A program made the translations under genes and the position numbers. Below the pieces are notes generated by a model, which saw nothing but the letters and a program-made list of their open reading frames with translations, had not been told where the DNA came from and did not search any database. 64,000 nt of DNA from a bacterium (GTDB taxonomy: Bacteria > Bacillota_I > Bacilli_A > RF39 > UBA660): NCBI GenBank assembly GCA_019423565.1, contig JAHZBE010000001.1, forward strand, positions 197,212-261,211, given 5' to 3'. Below, piece by piece: positions 16,622 to 25,387 of the stretch; within the stretch, counting starts at the first letter, position 1; the number at the start of each line of letters is the position of its first letter.

Positions 16622-17854
16622 CTAATTAAATATAACCAAGTAGTATTTTTTCTTTCCCCTTCTTACTACTATATATTTATTATATAACGCTTTTTCTTTA
16701 TTTACAAGCATATCAGTTGTATTTATTTTTTCTCCATTAATACTTATTGAACCATTATTAATAAATTCTCTTGCTTCTCTTTTACTTGATAAAATTTTAG
16801 TGTTTACAAGCATATCAACAATATTCATTTCTTCTGTTATTGTTTCTGCCTGAACCCCTGATAATGCATCTTTTAATTCATTTTCTGAAAGTGATGCAAT
16901 ATCACCACTAAATAATGCTTCTGTTATTTTTAATGCTTTATTATATTCTTCTGTACCATGTAAATCAGTTATAATTTCTTTTGCAAGTGTTTTTTGAGCA
17001 ATTCTTTTTTCTGGACATTCTTTATGTTCACTCATAACTTTTTCAATTTCTTCTTTACTCAAGAATGTAAATACCTTCAAATATTCTTCTACTTTTTCAT
17101 CACTGCTATTTATTAAATATTGATATATTTCATAACTTGATGTTTTATTTATATCAAGCCATAATGCATTTCCTTCTGATTTTCCAAATTTCTTACCATT
17201 TGAATCTAATATTAAAGGCATTGTAAATGCGTATGCTTTTTTACCTAATTTTTTGTTTATTAATTCAATTCCAGTTGTAATATTACCCCATTGATCAGAA
17301 CCTGCAGCTTGCATTATACAATTTTTTTCTTCATATAAATGCACAAAGTCATTACCTTGTAGTAATGTATAAGTAAATTCCGCAAAAGTTATACCTGTTT
17401 CAAGTCTTCTACTAATAATATCTTTATTAAGCATATAATTAACATTGATATATTTTCCTGTATCTCTTAAAAAATCAAGAATATTAACATCTTTGTACCA
17501 ATCATAATTATTAACTACTTCAACATTACCATCAAATATTTTTTCAACTTGTTTCTTTATAGATTCGACATTATTTAAAACTGTTTCTTTTGAGATAATC
17601 TCTCTTTCTGATGTTGGTCTTGGATCACCTATCATACCAGTTGCTCCTCCAACTAATAATATTGGATGGAATCCTGCTTTTGCAAGTCTCTTAGCAGTTA
17701 CTAAACTAGAATAATGTCCAATATGAAGACTATCAGCAGTAGGATCTGTTCCCCAATAGAAACATGCCTTCTTTTCGTTTATTATTTTTTCTAAATCATC
17801 TCCAGCCTCATCTTTTATAAGACCTCTCCATTTTAATTCATCATAAAAATTCAT
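16622..17854 (-). CDS. tyrS: Tyrosyl-tRNA synthetase
   Basis: Charges tRNA-Tyr. Class I Rossmann fold with HIGH at residues 44-47 (FYWGTDPTADSLHIGH) and KFGKS as the KMSKS loop; ITFAEFTYTLLQGNDF and QWGNITTGIELI are typical TyrRS sequence. The C-terminal S4-like RNA-binding domain (LSSKREAREFINNGSISING) is present; 410 aa is normal. SD AGGAGG. Expression should be governed by the T-box leader upstream. tRNA-Tyr itself is at 32489-32572. Confidence 0.97.
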   Translation of the reverse strand: MNFYDELKWRGLIKDEAGDDLEKIINEKKACFYWGTDPTADSLHIGHYSSLVTAKRLAKAGFHPILLVGGATGMIGDPRPTSEREIISKETVLNNVESIKKQVEKIFDGNVEVVNNYDWYKDVNILDFLRDTGKYINVNYMLNKDIISRRLETGITFAEFTYTLLQGNDFVHLYEEKNCIMQAAGSDQWGNITTGIELINKKLGKKAYAFTMPLILDSNGKKFGKSEGNALWLDINKTSSYEIYQYLINSSDEKVEEYLKVFTFLSKEEIEKVMSEHKECPEKRIAQKTLAKEIITDLHGTEEYNKALKITEALFSGDIASLSENELKDALSGVQAETITEEMNIVDMLVNTKILSSKREAREFINNGSISINGEKINTTDMLVNKEKALYNKYIVVRRGKKKYYLVIFN

Positions 17855-17873
17855 AATTTTTCCTCCTAATACT

Positions 17874-18062
17874 TAAAAAAAGCCTATGATGTAAGGACGA
17901 TTAAACGCGGTACCACCTTACTTCATAGACTTTTCTATGCTCTTTTTTTCATTTAACGCATGAATTTACGCTTTAATTCATAATATTGTAATTTCATTAT
18001 TATTATGCTTAGTTTTCAGCAAACCACTAAGTCTCTTTTTTCATAAATAATAATTACTTATA
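17874..18062 (-). promoter_or_regulatory. Tyrosine T-box leader of tyrS
   Basis: tRNA-sensing attenuator. The T-box core (plus-strand ACGCGGTACCACC, 17905-17917) sits inside a terminator whose arms CTATGA-GTAAGG and CCTTAC-TCATAG are followed by a T run. A 5' stem (GTAATTATTATT with AATAATAATGAAATTAC) looks like a compact Stem I capped by CTTAG/CTAAG, and an ATGAATT/AATTCAT hairpin lies where Stem III is expected. A TAC (Tyr) lies at the 3' base of Stem I, but I could not assign the specifier with certainty. Confidence 0.9.
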
Positions 18063-18089
18063 TATTAATCACAATCAAATTACAATTAT

Positions 18090-18118
18090 ATTTTATTATA
18101 AAGATAACATTTAGTCAA
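18090..18118 (-). promoter_or_regulatory. tyrS T-box promoter
   Basis: Minus strand TTGACT, 17-nt spacer, TAAAAT; starts 3 bp after the rbfA stop codon. Confidence 0.6.
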
Positions 18119-18120
18119 TA

Positions 18121-18465
18121 CTAATCATTTTCATGTATTTCTTTTATTATTTTTTCTATTTTATTTCCATAATCTATCGATTCATCAAATACAAAATGAA
18201 GTTCTGGGATTTTTCTCATTTCTAATTTTCTTTTCATAAGTTCACTTCTAATGAATCCTTTTGCTCCATTTAAATCATGAATACATTTATCTCTGTTCTC
18301 ATCATTTAAAACTGTACAATAAACTTTTGCATAAGATAAATCGCTAGATAAATCTAAATGTGTTATTGTTACAAATTTAATATCTTCGTCTTTTATTTCA
18401 GTCATTAAAATTGAACTGATTTCTTTAACAAGTAAATTTGCAAGTCTTTCTGTTTTAATACTCAT
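18121..18465 (-). CDS. rbfA: Ribosome-binding factor A
   Basis: Late 30S assembly factor that binds the 16S rRNA 5' region. KH-like fold with ERLANLLVKEISSIL at the start, VTITHLDLSSDLSYAKVYCT in the middle and RKIPELHFVFDESIDYGNKI at the end, all family hallmarks; 114 aa is normal. SD AGAGGTG. Last gene of the rimP-nusA-ylxR-infB-rbfA operon; truB and ribF, which commonly follow, are not here. Confidence 0.96.
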   Translation of the reverse strand: MSIKTERLANLLVKEISSILMTEIKDEDIKFVTITHLDLSSDLSYAKVYCTVLNDENRDKCIHDLNGAKGFIRSELMKRKLEMRKIPELHFVFDESIDYGNKIEKIIKEIHEND

Positions 18466-18476
18466 TTTAACACCTC

Positions 18477-19226
18477 TTATTCTGGTATATATACTTTTGT
18501 TTTACTTTCGTCTAATTTTACATTTTTTCTTTGTTTTATGTAGTTTAAAGAATTATTAAACAAATCTACTTTGGTTGATTCTTTTATTAAATTAGATACA
18601 TGACTTAATAGTTCTTTATTATCTTCTATTAGTTCTTCAATTGCACCACTTGCCTTTGTAGTTTCTTTACCTTTTTTAATTTCTATGTATGAAGAATTTT
18701 CATCTTTTTGATTATATAAGATACATATAGAAATGTCATTTACTCTAATTGTTATTTTTGATTCTTCATAAGTCCAAATAAAGAAAAATGAAATTTTATC
18801 ATTATCATAATTTATAGAAAAATCTTGTTTTTGTTCTTTAAATGTCTTAACCAAAATATAATCGTCATTTAACAAAACGGCACATCTATCTAATATATTT
18901 CTATCCGAATGTTTATTTTTTATACCATTATAACAATCAAATTTGTTTTTCCCATCTTTTATACATATATGACACATAGTGTGTATATTTTTTTCTTTTT
19001 CTCTTGAATATCTTGGATTTTGTACTATATTTCCAATTAAATACCCATCTTTATCAAGGTAATACAAATTAGATTTTTTTATATCAAATGTTCCAACCTT
19101 TGTATTACCTTTTTTTATATCTATACTTTCAAATAATGGGATTTCACCTTTTTTTATATCTATATCATATCCAATAAAATTTAATAATTCTCTTTGTGCT
19201 TCTATTATACTTAATAGCTTCTCCAT
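18477..19226 (-). CDS. Protein of unknown function within the infB-rbfA operon
   Basis: Not recognised. 249 aa, soluble, no signal peptide. The N-terminal half is beta-rich with repeated DIKKGE/DIKKGN/DIKKSN phrases at residues 22-53; a Cys cluster MCHICIKDG...FDCYNG (about 81-98) might bind metal; the C-terminal third is helical. SD GGGGGG. It separates infB from rbfA, which are normally adjacent, by 11 and 27 bp, so it is co-transcribed with translation factors. Whether it acts in translation is unknown. Confidence 0.65.
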   Translation of the reverse strand: MEKLLSIIEAQRELLNFIGYDIDIKKGEIPLFESIDIKKGNTKVGTFDIKKSNLYYLDKDGYLIGNIVQNPRYSREKEKNIHTMCHICIKDGKNKFDCYNGIKNKHSDRNILDRCAVLLNDDYILVKTFKEQKQDFSINYDNDKISFFFIWTYEESKITIRVNDISICILYNQKDENSSYIEIKKGKETTKASGAIEELIEDNKELLSHVSNLIKESTKVDLFNNSLNYIKQRKNVKLDESKTKVYIPE

Positions 19227-19253
19227 AAACTTCCCCCCAAAGTGTATTTATAA

Positions 19254-21398
19254 CTATCTTTTTATTTCAACCATTTCATATGCTTCAATTACATCTTTTT
19301 CTTTTATGTCGTTATAATTTTCAAGAGTAATACCACATTCAAATCCTTTTTTAACTTCTTTAGCTTGATCTTTTTCTTTTTGAATTGTATTAATTGCGCC
19401 ATCATAAACAACAACACCATCTCTTATTAATCTCGCTTTAGCATTTGATCTTACTACTCCGTCTGTTACCATACATCCTGCGATAGTACCTACTTTAGAG
19501 AATTTAAATAATTTTCTAACTTCTGCTGAACCAATTACTTTTTCTTCATATTCTGGATCAAGCATACCTTTCATTGCACTTTCCATTTCTTCAACTAATT
19601 TATAGATAATATTATGAAGTCTTATATCTACATTATATTCTTTTGCAACTTCTAAAGTTTTTGCATTTGGTCTTACATTAAATCCAATGATAATAGCATC
19701 AGATGCATTTGCAAGTACTATATCACTTTCAGTAATTGTTCCAACACCACTTCTAATTACATTAACTCTAACACCTTCAACTTCTATCTTAGATAAAGAA
19801 TTTTTAACTGCTTCTTCTGTTCCTTTAACATCAGTTTTAAGTATTACATTTATTTCTTTTACACCTGATTTAATTTTATCAAATAAATCATCTAGGGAAA
19901 TTGCTTTATTATTTTTACTATTTTTAAGTTTTGCTTGTTCTTTTCTATTTTCCGCAATAGTTTTAGCTTCTTTTTCTGTTTCAAAAGCCATAAATCTATC
20001 ACCAGATGATGGAACTTCACTTAAACCTGTTATTTCAACTGGTGTAGATGGAAGTGCTTCAACTACTTCTCTTCCTAAATCATCTTTTAAAGTTCTAACT
20101 TTTCCATAAGTTGTTCCAACAACAATTGGGTCACCTAATCTAAGTGTTCCATTTTGAACAAGTAATGTTACTGTTGAACCAACATTTTTATCAAGTTTTG
20201 ATTCAATTACTGTACCTAGGGCATATCTATTTGGATTTGCTTTTAATTCACTCATTTCTGCAACAAGTTGAATACTGTCTAATAAATCACTAACACCTTC
20301 ACCTGTTAATGCAGATATTTTTTGATATATTACATCTCCACCCCATTCTTCTGGAGTAAGACCACGAGCTGCCATTTCAGTCATAATTTTTTCTGGATTT
20401 GCACCTGGTTTATCCATTTTATTTATAGCAACTATTATTGGTACGCCTGCAGCTTTAGCATGATCTATTGCTTCTTCCGTTTGAGGCATTACACCATCGT
20501 CTGCTGCGACAATTATAATAACTATATCTGTTACAGCAGCACCTCTTGCACGCATTTCAGTAAATGCTTCGTGTCCTGGAGTGTCTATGAATGTTATCTT
20601 TTTACCATTCTTTTCTATTTGATATGCACCAATATGTTGTGTAATTCCACCGAATTCACCAGTTGTAATATGACTATTTCTGATGTAGTCAAGTAAACTT
20701 GTTTTACCATGGTCAACATGTCCCATTATGGTTACAACTGCTGGTCTATCTACTAAAGATGCTGGATCATCATTAACTTCAAATTTTTCAAAATTAGTCT
20801 TGTCTTGTGATTCGAAGCTCTTTAATGTCTTATCATAATCAATTACAATCATCTCTACATCATCATAACTAAGTGAATTATTTAAACTAGCCATTATACC
20901 TAAATTCATTAGTTTTTTTATTACTTCAGTTGGATTAACATTTAATTCTTTAGCAAGTTCGCTAACTGTCATTCCTTCTTTATAAACTATAATATTATCA
21001 TCATGAGATGCTTCATTTTGCATAAGTTTTTCTTTATTCTTATACATTTGCTTTCTTTTTGCATGCATATCTTCTTTTTGAACTTCAGACTTTTTCTTTA
21101 ATTTTTGTTTTTTTACAGTATCATCAAATCTAATATGAGATGCACTTGCAAGTTCTTCAGCCTTATCTTCAAGTTCTGCATCTAAATCATAATCCTTTTC
21201 TTCAGTTATTTCATCTATATATTCTGGTTCTTCTTCCTCATTCACATTCATAGTTAAAGTATTGTCCAAATCAATTATTTGGTCCTCATCTAACATATCA
21301 TCTGCATTTTTAATATCATAACCTAATTCTTGTGCTTTTTTAATTACTGCTTCAACTGTAACATTTATATCTAAAGCATATTCTTTAACACTCATCAT
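19254..21398 (-). CDS. infB: Translation initiation factor IF-2
   Basis: GTPase that brings initiator tRNA to the 30S subunit. Two IF2-N modules (SVKEYALDINVTVEAVIKKA near the N-terminus and MTVSELAKELNVNPTEVIKK about residue 145), GTPase motifs GHVDHGKTS (about 226), DTPGHEAF and NKMD, then beta-barrel domains and the C2 domain that binds fMet-tRNA. 714 aa is compact for a Bacillota IF-2. SD AAAGGAGG. Confidence 0.97.
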   Translation of the reverse strand: MMSVKEYALDINVTVEAVIKKAQELGYDIKNADDMLDEDQIIDLDNTLTMNVNEEEEPEYIDEITEEKDYDLDAELEDKAEELASASHIRFDDTVKKQKLKKKSEVQKEDMHAKRKQMYKNKEKLMQNEASHDDNIIVYKEGMTVSELAKELNVNPTEVIKKLMNLGIMASLNNSLSYDDVEMIVIDYDKTLKSFESQDKTNFEKFEVNDDPASLVDRPAVVTIMGHVDHGKTSLLDYIRNSHITTGEFGGITQHIGAYQIEKNGKKITFIDTPGHEAFTEMRARGAAVTDIVIIIVAADDGVMPQTEEAIDHAKAAGVPIIVAINKMDKPGANPEKIMTEMAARGLTPEEWGGDVIYQKISALTGEGVSDLLDSIQLVAEMSELKANPNRYALGTVIESKLDKNVGSTVTLLVQNGTLRLGDPIVVGTTYGKVRTLKDDLGREVVEALPSTPVEITGLSEVPSSGDRFMAFETEKEAKTIAENRKEQAKLKNSKNNKAISLDDLFDKIKSGVKEINVILKTDVKGTEEAVKNSLSKIEVEGVRVNVIRSGVGTITESDIVLANASDAIIIGFNVRPNAKTLEVAKEYNVDIRLHNIIYKLVEEMESAMKGMLDPEYEEKVIGSAEVRKLFKFSKVGTIAGCMVTDGVVRSNAKARLIRDGVVVYDGAINTIQKEKDQAKEVKKGFECGITLENYNDIKEKDVIEAYEMVEIKR

Positions 21399-21415
21399 AA
21401 GCTATTCGCCTCCTT

Positions 21416-21967
21416 TTAATTTTTTCTTTCTAGTTTTTTAGCAAGTGATAACACATCATCTGTTACACTTTCTACTTCTTCCTTTGTAATATCATCTATA
21501 CCATAACAAACTACTTCTACACCAGCATGATTAAGCATTATTTTGCTTATATCTACTAATTCTTTTTTTGAATACATTCTTAAATAAACAACCTTTTTAA
21601 TACCTACTTGAATTATTTCCTTTGTGCATTCTGTACAAGGAAACCAAGTTACATAAAGAGTACTGCCTTTTAAATCATCTAGGCTACCCCTATAATTTAA
21701 TATTGCATTTCTTTCAGCATGCACTACATAATAGTCTTTAACATCTTTTTTTATTCCTGTTATTTCACCACTTGATGCCCAGTCAAATGTATCATCATTC
21801 ATACCTTTTGGAAGACCATTATAACCAACTGATAAAACTTTATTATCAGAATTTACTATACATGCACCTACTCTATTATGTGGATCCTTACTTCTTGCAG
21901 ATATCAAAAGTGCGTTCATCATAAAATATTCGTCCCAAGATAAATAGTTTTCTCTTTTATCCGACAA
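21416..21967 (-). CDS. Deoxycytidylate deaminase
   Basis: Converts dCMP to dUMP for dTTP synthesis (ComEB family). Zinc site HAE (H83, E85) and PCTEC (C111, C114) are complete, and GYNGLPKGMND is a typical dCMP-deaminase loop. 183 aa is slightly long, with a helical C-terminal extension. TTG start with SD AGGGGG at 7 nt. It lies between ylxR and infB, where ylxQ (an L7Ae-like protein) usually is, so a nucleotide-metabolism gene has entered the translation operon. Confidence 0.92.
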   Translation of the reverse strand: MSDKRENYLSWDEYFMMNALLISARSKDPHNRVGACIVNSDNKVLSVGYNGLPKGMNDDTFDWASSGEITGIKKDVKDYYVVHAERNAILNYRGSLDDLKGSTLYVTWFPCTECTKEIIQVGIKKVVYLRMYSKKELVDISKIMLNHAGVEVVCYGIDDITKEEVESVTDDVLSLAKKLERKN

Positions 21968-21990
21968 AATATTACCCCCTAATACCGTTT

Positions 21991-22254
21991 TTATTGATTT
22001 ATTATTTCTTCAAGTTTTTCATATACACTATCATCAATAGTAGTTTCTAAATGTTTATCTAAAATCTTTGATTTTCTTGCTTTATTTAAAACATCTATAT
22101 CTTTTTTAATGTATGCGCCCCTACCGTTTGCTTTACCTGTTAAATCAACAAAAACTTCATTTTCATTATTTTTGACAACCCTAATTAAATCTCTTTTTTC
22201 TAATTTTTCTTTTGTTACAACGCACGTTCTAAGTGGTATTTTTTTATTTTTCAT
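21991..22254 (-). CDS. ylxR: YlxR/RnpM family RNA-binding protein
   Basis: Small RNA-binding protein encoded with nusA; in B. subtilis the family member has been reported to modulate RNase P and renamed RnpM. 87 aa with RTCVVTKEKLEKRDLIRVVK, the hallmark GRGAYI and a C-terminal helix. The usual nusA-ylxR order is kept (12 bp gap). rnpB is encoded elsewhere in this window. Confidence 0.92.
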   Translation of the reverse strand: MKNKKIPLRTCVVTKEKLEKRDLIRVVKNNENEVFVDLTGKANGRGAYIKKDIDVLNKARKSKILDKHLETTIDDSVYEKLEEIINQ

Positions 22255-22265
22255 TAAAAACCTCC

Positions 22266-23351
22266 TTATGCTTCGTAATATTTATAAATATTTATTCCTT
22301 CTTCTTGAACTTGTTCTCTTGTTTTTACATCAATTTTGCATTTTGTAAGTCTTGCGGCAAGTTTAACATTTTGTCCTTTTTTACCAATTGCTAATGATAA
22401 ATTATCTCCTTCTGCAACTGCTAATGCTTCACTTTTCTTATCATCTAATATATATACTTCAACATCTTTTGCTGGAGATAAGGCATTTTTAATAAATTGA
22501 ACTAAATCTTTGCTATACTCTACAACATCAATTTTTTCACCGTTAAGTTCCTTAGAAATATTATTAATTCTTATTCCTTTTTCACCAATGCAAGCACCTA
22601 CTGCATCTACTTTTTCATTTTCTGAATAAACTGCTATCTTGCTTCTGCTTCCTGGGTCTCTTGCAACGCTATAAAGAATAACTATTCCTTCATTTAATTC
22701 TGGAATTTCTTTTTCTAATAATCTTTTTACAAATCCATAATGACTTCTTGAAAGAAGTATAACTGGGCCACCTTTTTGACCAAGTTCTATTTTTGAAACA
22801 TATACTTTAACTTGTGAACCCATTACTAATTCTTCACCAGGAATTATTTCTGATTTTGGAAGGATTCCGTGTGCTCTACCAAGATCTACATAATAATTTT
22901 GTTTATCTTCTCTTGCTAAAGTACCTACCATTAATTCTCCTTCTTTGTCTTCGAATTCTTTCATGATGCTTTCTCTTTCTGCTTCACGAACTTTTTGTGT
23001 AAATACTTGTTTACAAGTTGATGCTGCTACTCTACCAAAATCTTTTGGTGTTACTTCTTCTTCAATAACATCTCCTACTTTTAAATGGTTAGGGTTATCT
23101 CCTAATTCTTCTAGTAAGATTTGTGCATCTTCTTCATCTTCCATATTTATTTCGTCAACAACTACCTTGTATGCAACTACTTTTATTTCTCCTGTTTTTC
23201 TATCTATTTTTACTTTACTATTTGTTGCATTATTATTTTTTTTGAAAGCTGCATGAAGTGCTGTTTCCATATACTCAAATATTTCATCTTCACTAATGCC
23301 TCTTTCTTTTGCAAGGGCTTTAACTGCTCTTATAAAATCTAATCCGTTCAT
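22266..23351 (-). CDS. nusA: Transcription elongation/termination factor NusA
   Basis: Binds RNA polymerase and RNA to control pausing and termination. N-terminal RNAP-binding domain (residues 1-130), S1 domain (VGTLAREDKQNYYVDLGRAHGI), then two KH domains ending in DNLSLAIGKKGQNVKLAARL. No C-terminal acidic repeats, as in other Bacillota. A frame from 23378 is possible, but AAAGGAGG lies 8 nt before the ATG at 23351, which follows the rimP stop directly. Confidence 0.97.
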   Translation of the reverse strand: MNGLDFIRAVKALAKERGISEDEIFEYMETALHAAFKKNNNATNSKVKIDRKTGEIKVVAYKVVVDEINMEDEEDAQILLEELGDNPNHLKVGDVIEEEVTPKDFGRVAASTCKQVFTQKVREAERESIMKEFEDKEGELMVGTLAREDKQNYYVDLGRAHGILPKSEIIPGEELVMGSQVKVYVSKIELGQKGGPVILLSRSHYGFVKRLLEKEIPELNEGIVILYSVARDPGSRSKIAVYSENEKVDAVGACIGEKGIRINNISKELNGEKIDVVEYSKDLVQFIKNALSPAKDVEVYILDDKKSEALAVAEGDNLSLAIGKKGQNVKLAARLTKCKIDVKTREQVQEEGINIYKYYEA

Positions 23352-23352
23352 C

Positions 23353-23595
23353 TTATTCTCCTCCTTTTGAGCATACATTTAATACATAACTTTCTTCTAT
23401 TAAATCTGCTTTGTCTAATATTGGATTAACTATATTAGTTGCAAGCACACATGTATCTATATCAACATATGGCTTTTTATCTATAATTATATATAGATTT
23501 TTTACTCCTTCTTCATCTTCATATAAAACATCTACAATGTCTATATTTTCTTTTTTTAATGGTTCAACTAACATCTCTTTTATTTTTTCAAGCAT
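23353..23595 (-). CDS. rimP: RimP, N-terminal domain only
   Basis: Ribosome maturation factor for the 30S subunit. The N-terminal alpha/beta domain is recognisable (EPLKKENIDIVDVLYEDEEG, IDTCVLATNIVNPILDKADL, ESYVLNVCSKGG, which aligns with the family's YxLEVSSPG). The usual RimP is about 150 aa; this one stops at residue 80, directly after that motif, and lacks the whole C-terminal SH3-like domain. nusA starts 1 bp later, so there is no room for a lost frame. Position at the head of the nusA operon supports the call. Confidence 0.85.
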   Translation of the reverse strand: MLEKIKEMLVEPLKKENIDIVDVLYEDEEGVKNLYIIIDKKPYVDIDTCVLATNIVNPILDKADLIEESYVLNVCSKGGE

Positions 23596-23615
23596 ATATA
23601 CCTCCCATTATATAT

Positions 23616-23644
23616 AAAGAGCGAGGTTTTTTGCCTCACTCTTT
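23616..23644 (-). promoter_or_regulatory. Hairpin in the rimP-nusA-infB leader
   Basis: Minus strand AAAGAGTGAGG and CCTCGCTCTTT, 11-bp arms with a 7-nt loop. The central pair is a G-U wobble only on the minus strand and a mismatch on the other, so it is likely to act in this leader RNA. It is followed by TATATATAA rather than a clean T run. Confidence 0.6.
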
Positions 23645-23656
23645 GCTGATGAGTTA

Positions 23657-23662
23657 ATTATA
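23657..23662 (-). promoter_or_regulatory. -10 box of the rimP operon
   Basis: TATAAT on the minus strand, 13 bp upstream of the leader hairpin; the -35 (GTGTAA region about 23680) is weak. Confidence 0.5.
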
Positions 23663-23736
23663 TCATAATTTTTTAACTTTTACACCCTTTTGAGCGATTT
23701 TTTTGTTATAATTATAAAGAAAGTAGTGATAAAAAC

Positions 23737-24420
23737 ATGAATAAAGATAAATATATTAAAATTACAAAGAATGTGATTATGTTCTTTATGTATTTTTTGT
23801 GGCAAATAGTACCTATACTTTTTTTAGAAGTTATGGGACTTGATTCTAGTAAATTTAACTTATTTCAAAAAAATTTATATTTAATTTTGTCAAATCTATC
23901 ATATTTAATTATTGTTGTTTTGGTCTATTATAAGGAATTAAAACTAGATTTTAAAAAATATAAGAAAAACTTTAAAGAAATCTTTATAAAATATTTGCCA
24001 GTTTATGTTCTAGGAGTTGTATTAATGGGAGTTACTAATACAATTATTTCTGAATTTACAAATATGAATATTCCAAGTAATGAATCAAGTGTAAGAGAAT
24101 ATATAAAATTACTTCCTATATATATGAGTTTTTCAACGGTAATTTATGCGCCTATTGTAGAAGAAATTACATTTAGAAAAATTATAAAAAATGTAGTAGA
24201 TAATAAATATTTATTTGTAATAGTAAGTGGGGTTATGTTTGGACTGGTACATTTAAATATCAATCCTAGTATAAATGACTATTTAATGATTATTCCTTAT
24301 ATTATTATGGGGCTTGATTTTGCTTATATTTATAGTAAAACAGACACAATTTTTTCTACTATTGGATTTCACATGTTACATAATTTAATACTTTTAATTA
24401 TTCAGTTTATTGGAGGTTAA
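23737..24420 (+). CDS. CPBP family intramembrane metalloprotease
   Basis: CAAX-prenyl-protease/bacteriocin-processing (Abi) family membrane protein. About six hydrophobic helices; the catalytic motifs are E142-E143-x3-R147 (APIVEEITFRK), FGLVHLN (H172) and HMLHN near the C-terminus. In bacteria these proteases are linked to bacteriocin self-immunity, sigma-factor control or coat maturation; the substrate here is unknown. Promoter TTGAGC-17-TATAAA upstream at about 23690-23718. The downstream phosphoesterase gene starts 1 bp after the stop codon. Confidence 0.85.
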   Translation: MNKDKYIKITKNVIMFFMYFLWQIVPILFLEVMGLDSSKFNLFQKNLYLILSNLSYLIIVVLVYYKELKLDFKKYKKNFKEIFIKYLPVYVLGVVLMGVTNTIISEFTNMNIPSNESSVREYIKLLPIYMSFSTVIYAPIVEEITFRKIIKNVVDNKYLFVIVSGVMFGLVHLNINPSINDYLMIIPYIIMGLDFAYIYSKTDTIFSTIGFHMLHNLILLIIQFIGG

Positions 24421-24421
24421 T

Positions 24422-25369
24422 ATGAAGAAGAAAAAAAAGAATAAAATGGATGATACATCATATGATATTGAAATAAAATATTCCGATGATTTTTTAGATG
24501 AAGACGATGATAATGATGATGAGTTTACTAACGAAGAAAAAAGAAAACCAAGTATTTTTAGAAAAATATTTTTTGCACTTATATTAATTATTGCACTAAC
24601 TATAATATACTCTAGATATATTGCAACAAGTGGTCTTACTATAAAAGAATATCCAATAGAAAGTGATTGTATAACAGAATCGATTAATGGATTTAAAATT
24701 GCACACTTTTCAGATGTACATTATGGTAGAGTAATAAAATTAGATGAACTAAAAAATTTAGTCAAAGAAATTAATCTAACTAATCCTGATATTGTTGTAT
24801 TTACTGGAGATTTAGTTGATAAAACAAAGAAGTTAAGTGATAATGATATTAACAATATAATCACAGAATTATCAAAAATAAATAGTAAGTATGGAAAATA
24901 TTATGTTACGGGGGAACATGATGTTAAATTAGATAAGTATTATGAAATTATGGATTCAGCCGGTTTTAATAATTTAGATAACAAATTTGATATTATATAT
25001 AAAGATATAAATAGTTCAATTTTAATAACCGGTCTTTCTGTTAAGCCAGATGAAAGTTTTATTGATAAAGTTATAAATGAAAATAAAGTAAATTATAAGA
25101 TAAATATTATGCACTATCCTGATGAATTTGACAATATAAAAAAATATAACTATGATTTAGTACTTGCCGGTCACTCACATAATGGACAAATTGCATTACC
25201 TGTTTATGGAGCAGTTATTACTCCAGAAAATGCTAAAGAATACTACAAGCCATATTATAAAATAGATAATACTTTATTTTATATATCAAGTGGTGTGGGT
25301 ACTACAAAATTTGATTATAGATTTTTGAATAAACCATCATTTAATCTTTATAGAATATTAAAAAAATAG
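24422..25369 (+). CDS. Membrane-anchored calcineurin-like metallophosphoesterase
   Basis: Lys/Asp-rich cytoplasmic tail (1-45), one transmembrane helix (about 48-66) and an outer metallophosphoesterase domain with FSDVHYGR, FTGDLVD, GEHD (where GNHD is usual) and LAGHSHNGQIALP. This YaeI/YkuE-like group is often called UDP-2,3-diacylglucosamine pyrophosphatase-like, but lipid A is not expected here; YkuE acts on wall polymers in B. subtilis. The ATG at 24422 has SD GGAGG that overlaps the end of the protease gene, so the two are coupled. Confidence 0.85.
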   Translation: MKKKKKNKMDDTSYDIEIKYSDDFLDEDDDNDDEFTNEEKRKPSIFRKIFFALILIIALTIIYSRYIATSGLTIKEYPIESDCITESINGFKIAHFSDVHYGRVIKLDELKNLVKEINLTNPDIVVFTGDLVDKTKKLSDNDINNIITELSKINSKYGKYYVTGEHDVKLDKYYEIMDSAGFNNLDNKFDIIYKDINSSILITGLSVKPDESFIDKVINENKVNYKINIMHYPDEFDNIKKYNYDLVLAGHSHNGQIALPVYGAVITPENAKEYYKPYYKIDNTLFYISSGVGTTKFDYRFLNKPSFNLYRILKK

Positions 25370-25387
25370 GAATAAATCCTATTTTTT
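25361..25387. terminator. Bidirectional terminator between convergent genes
   Basis: AAAAAATAGGA and TCCTATTTTTT, perfect 11-bp arms with a 5-nt loop; serves the phosphoesterase on the plus strand and the EIIB-like gene on the minus strand. Confidence 0.85.
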
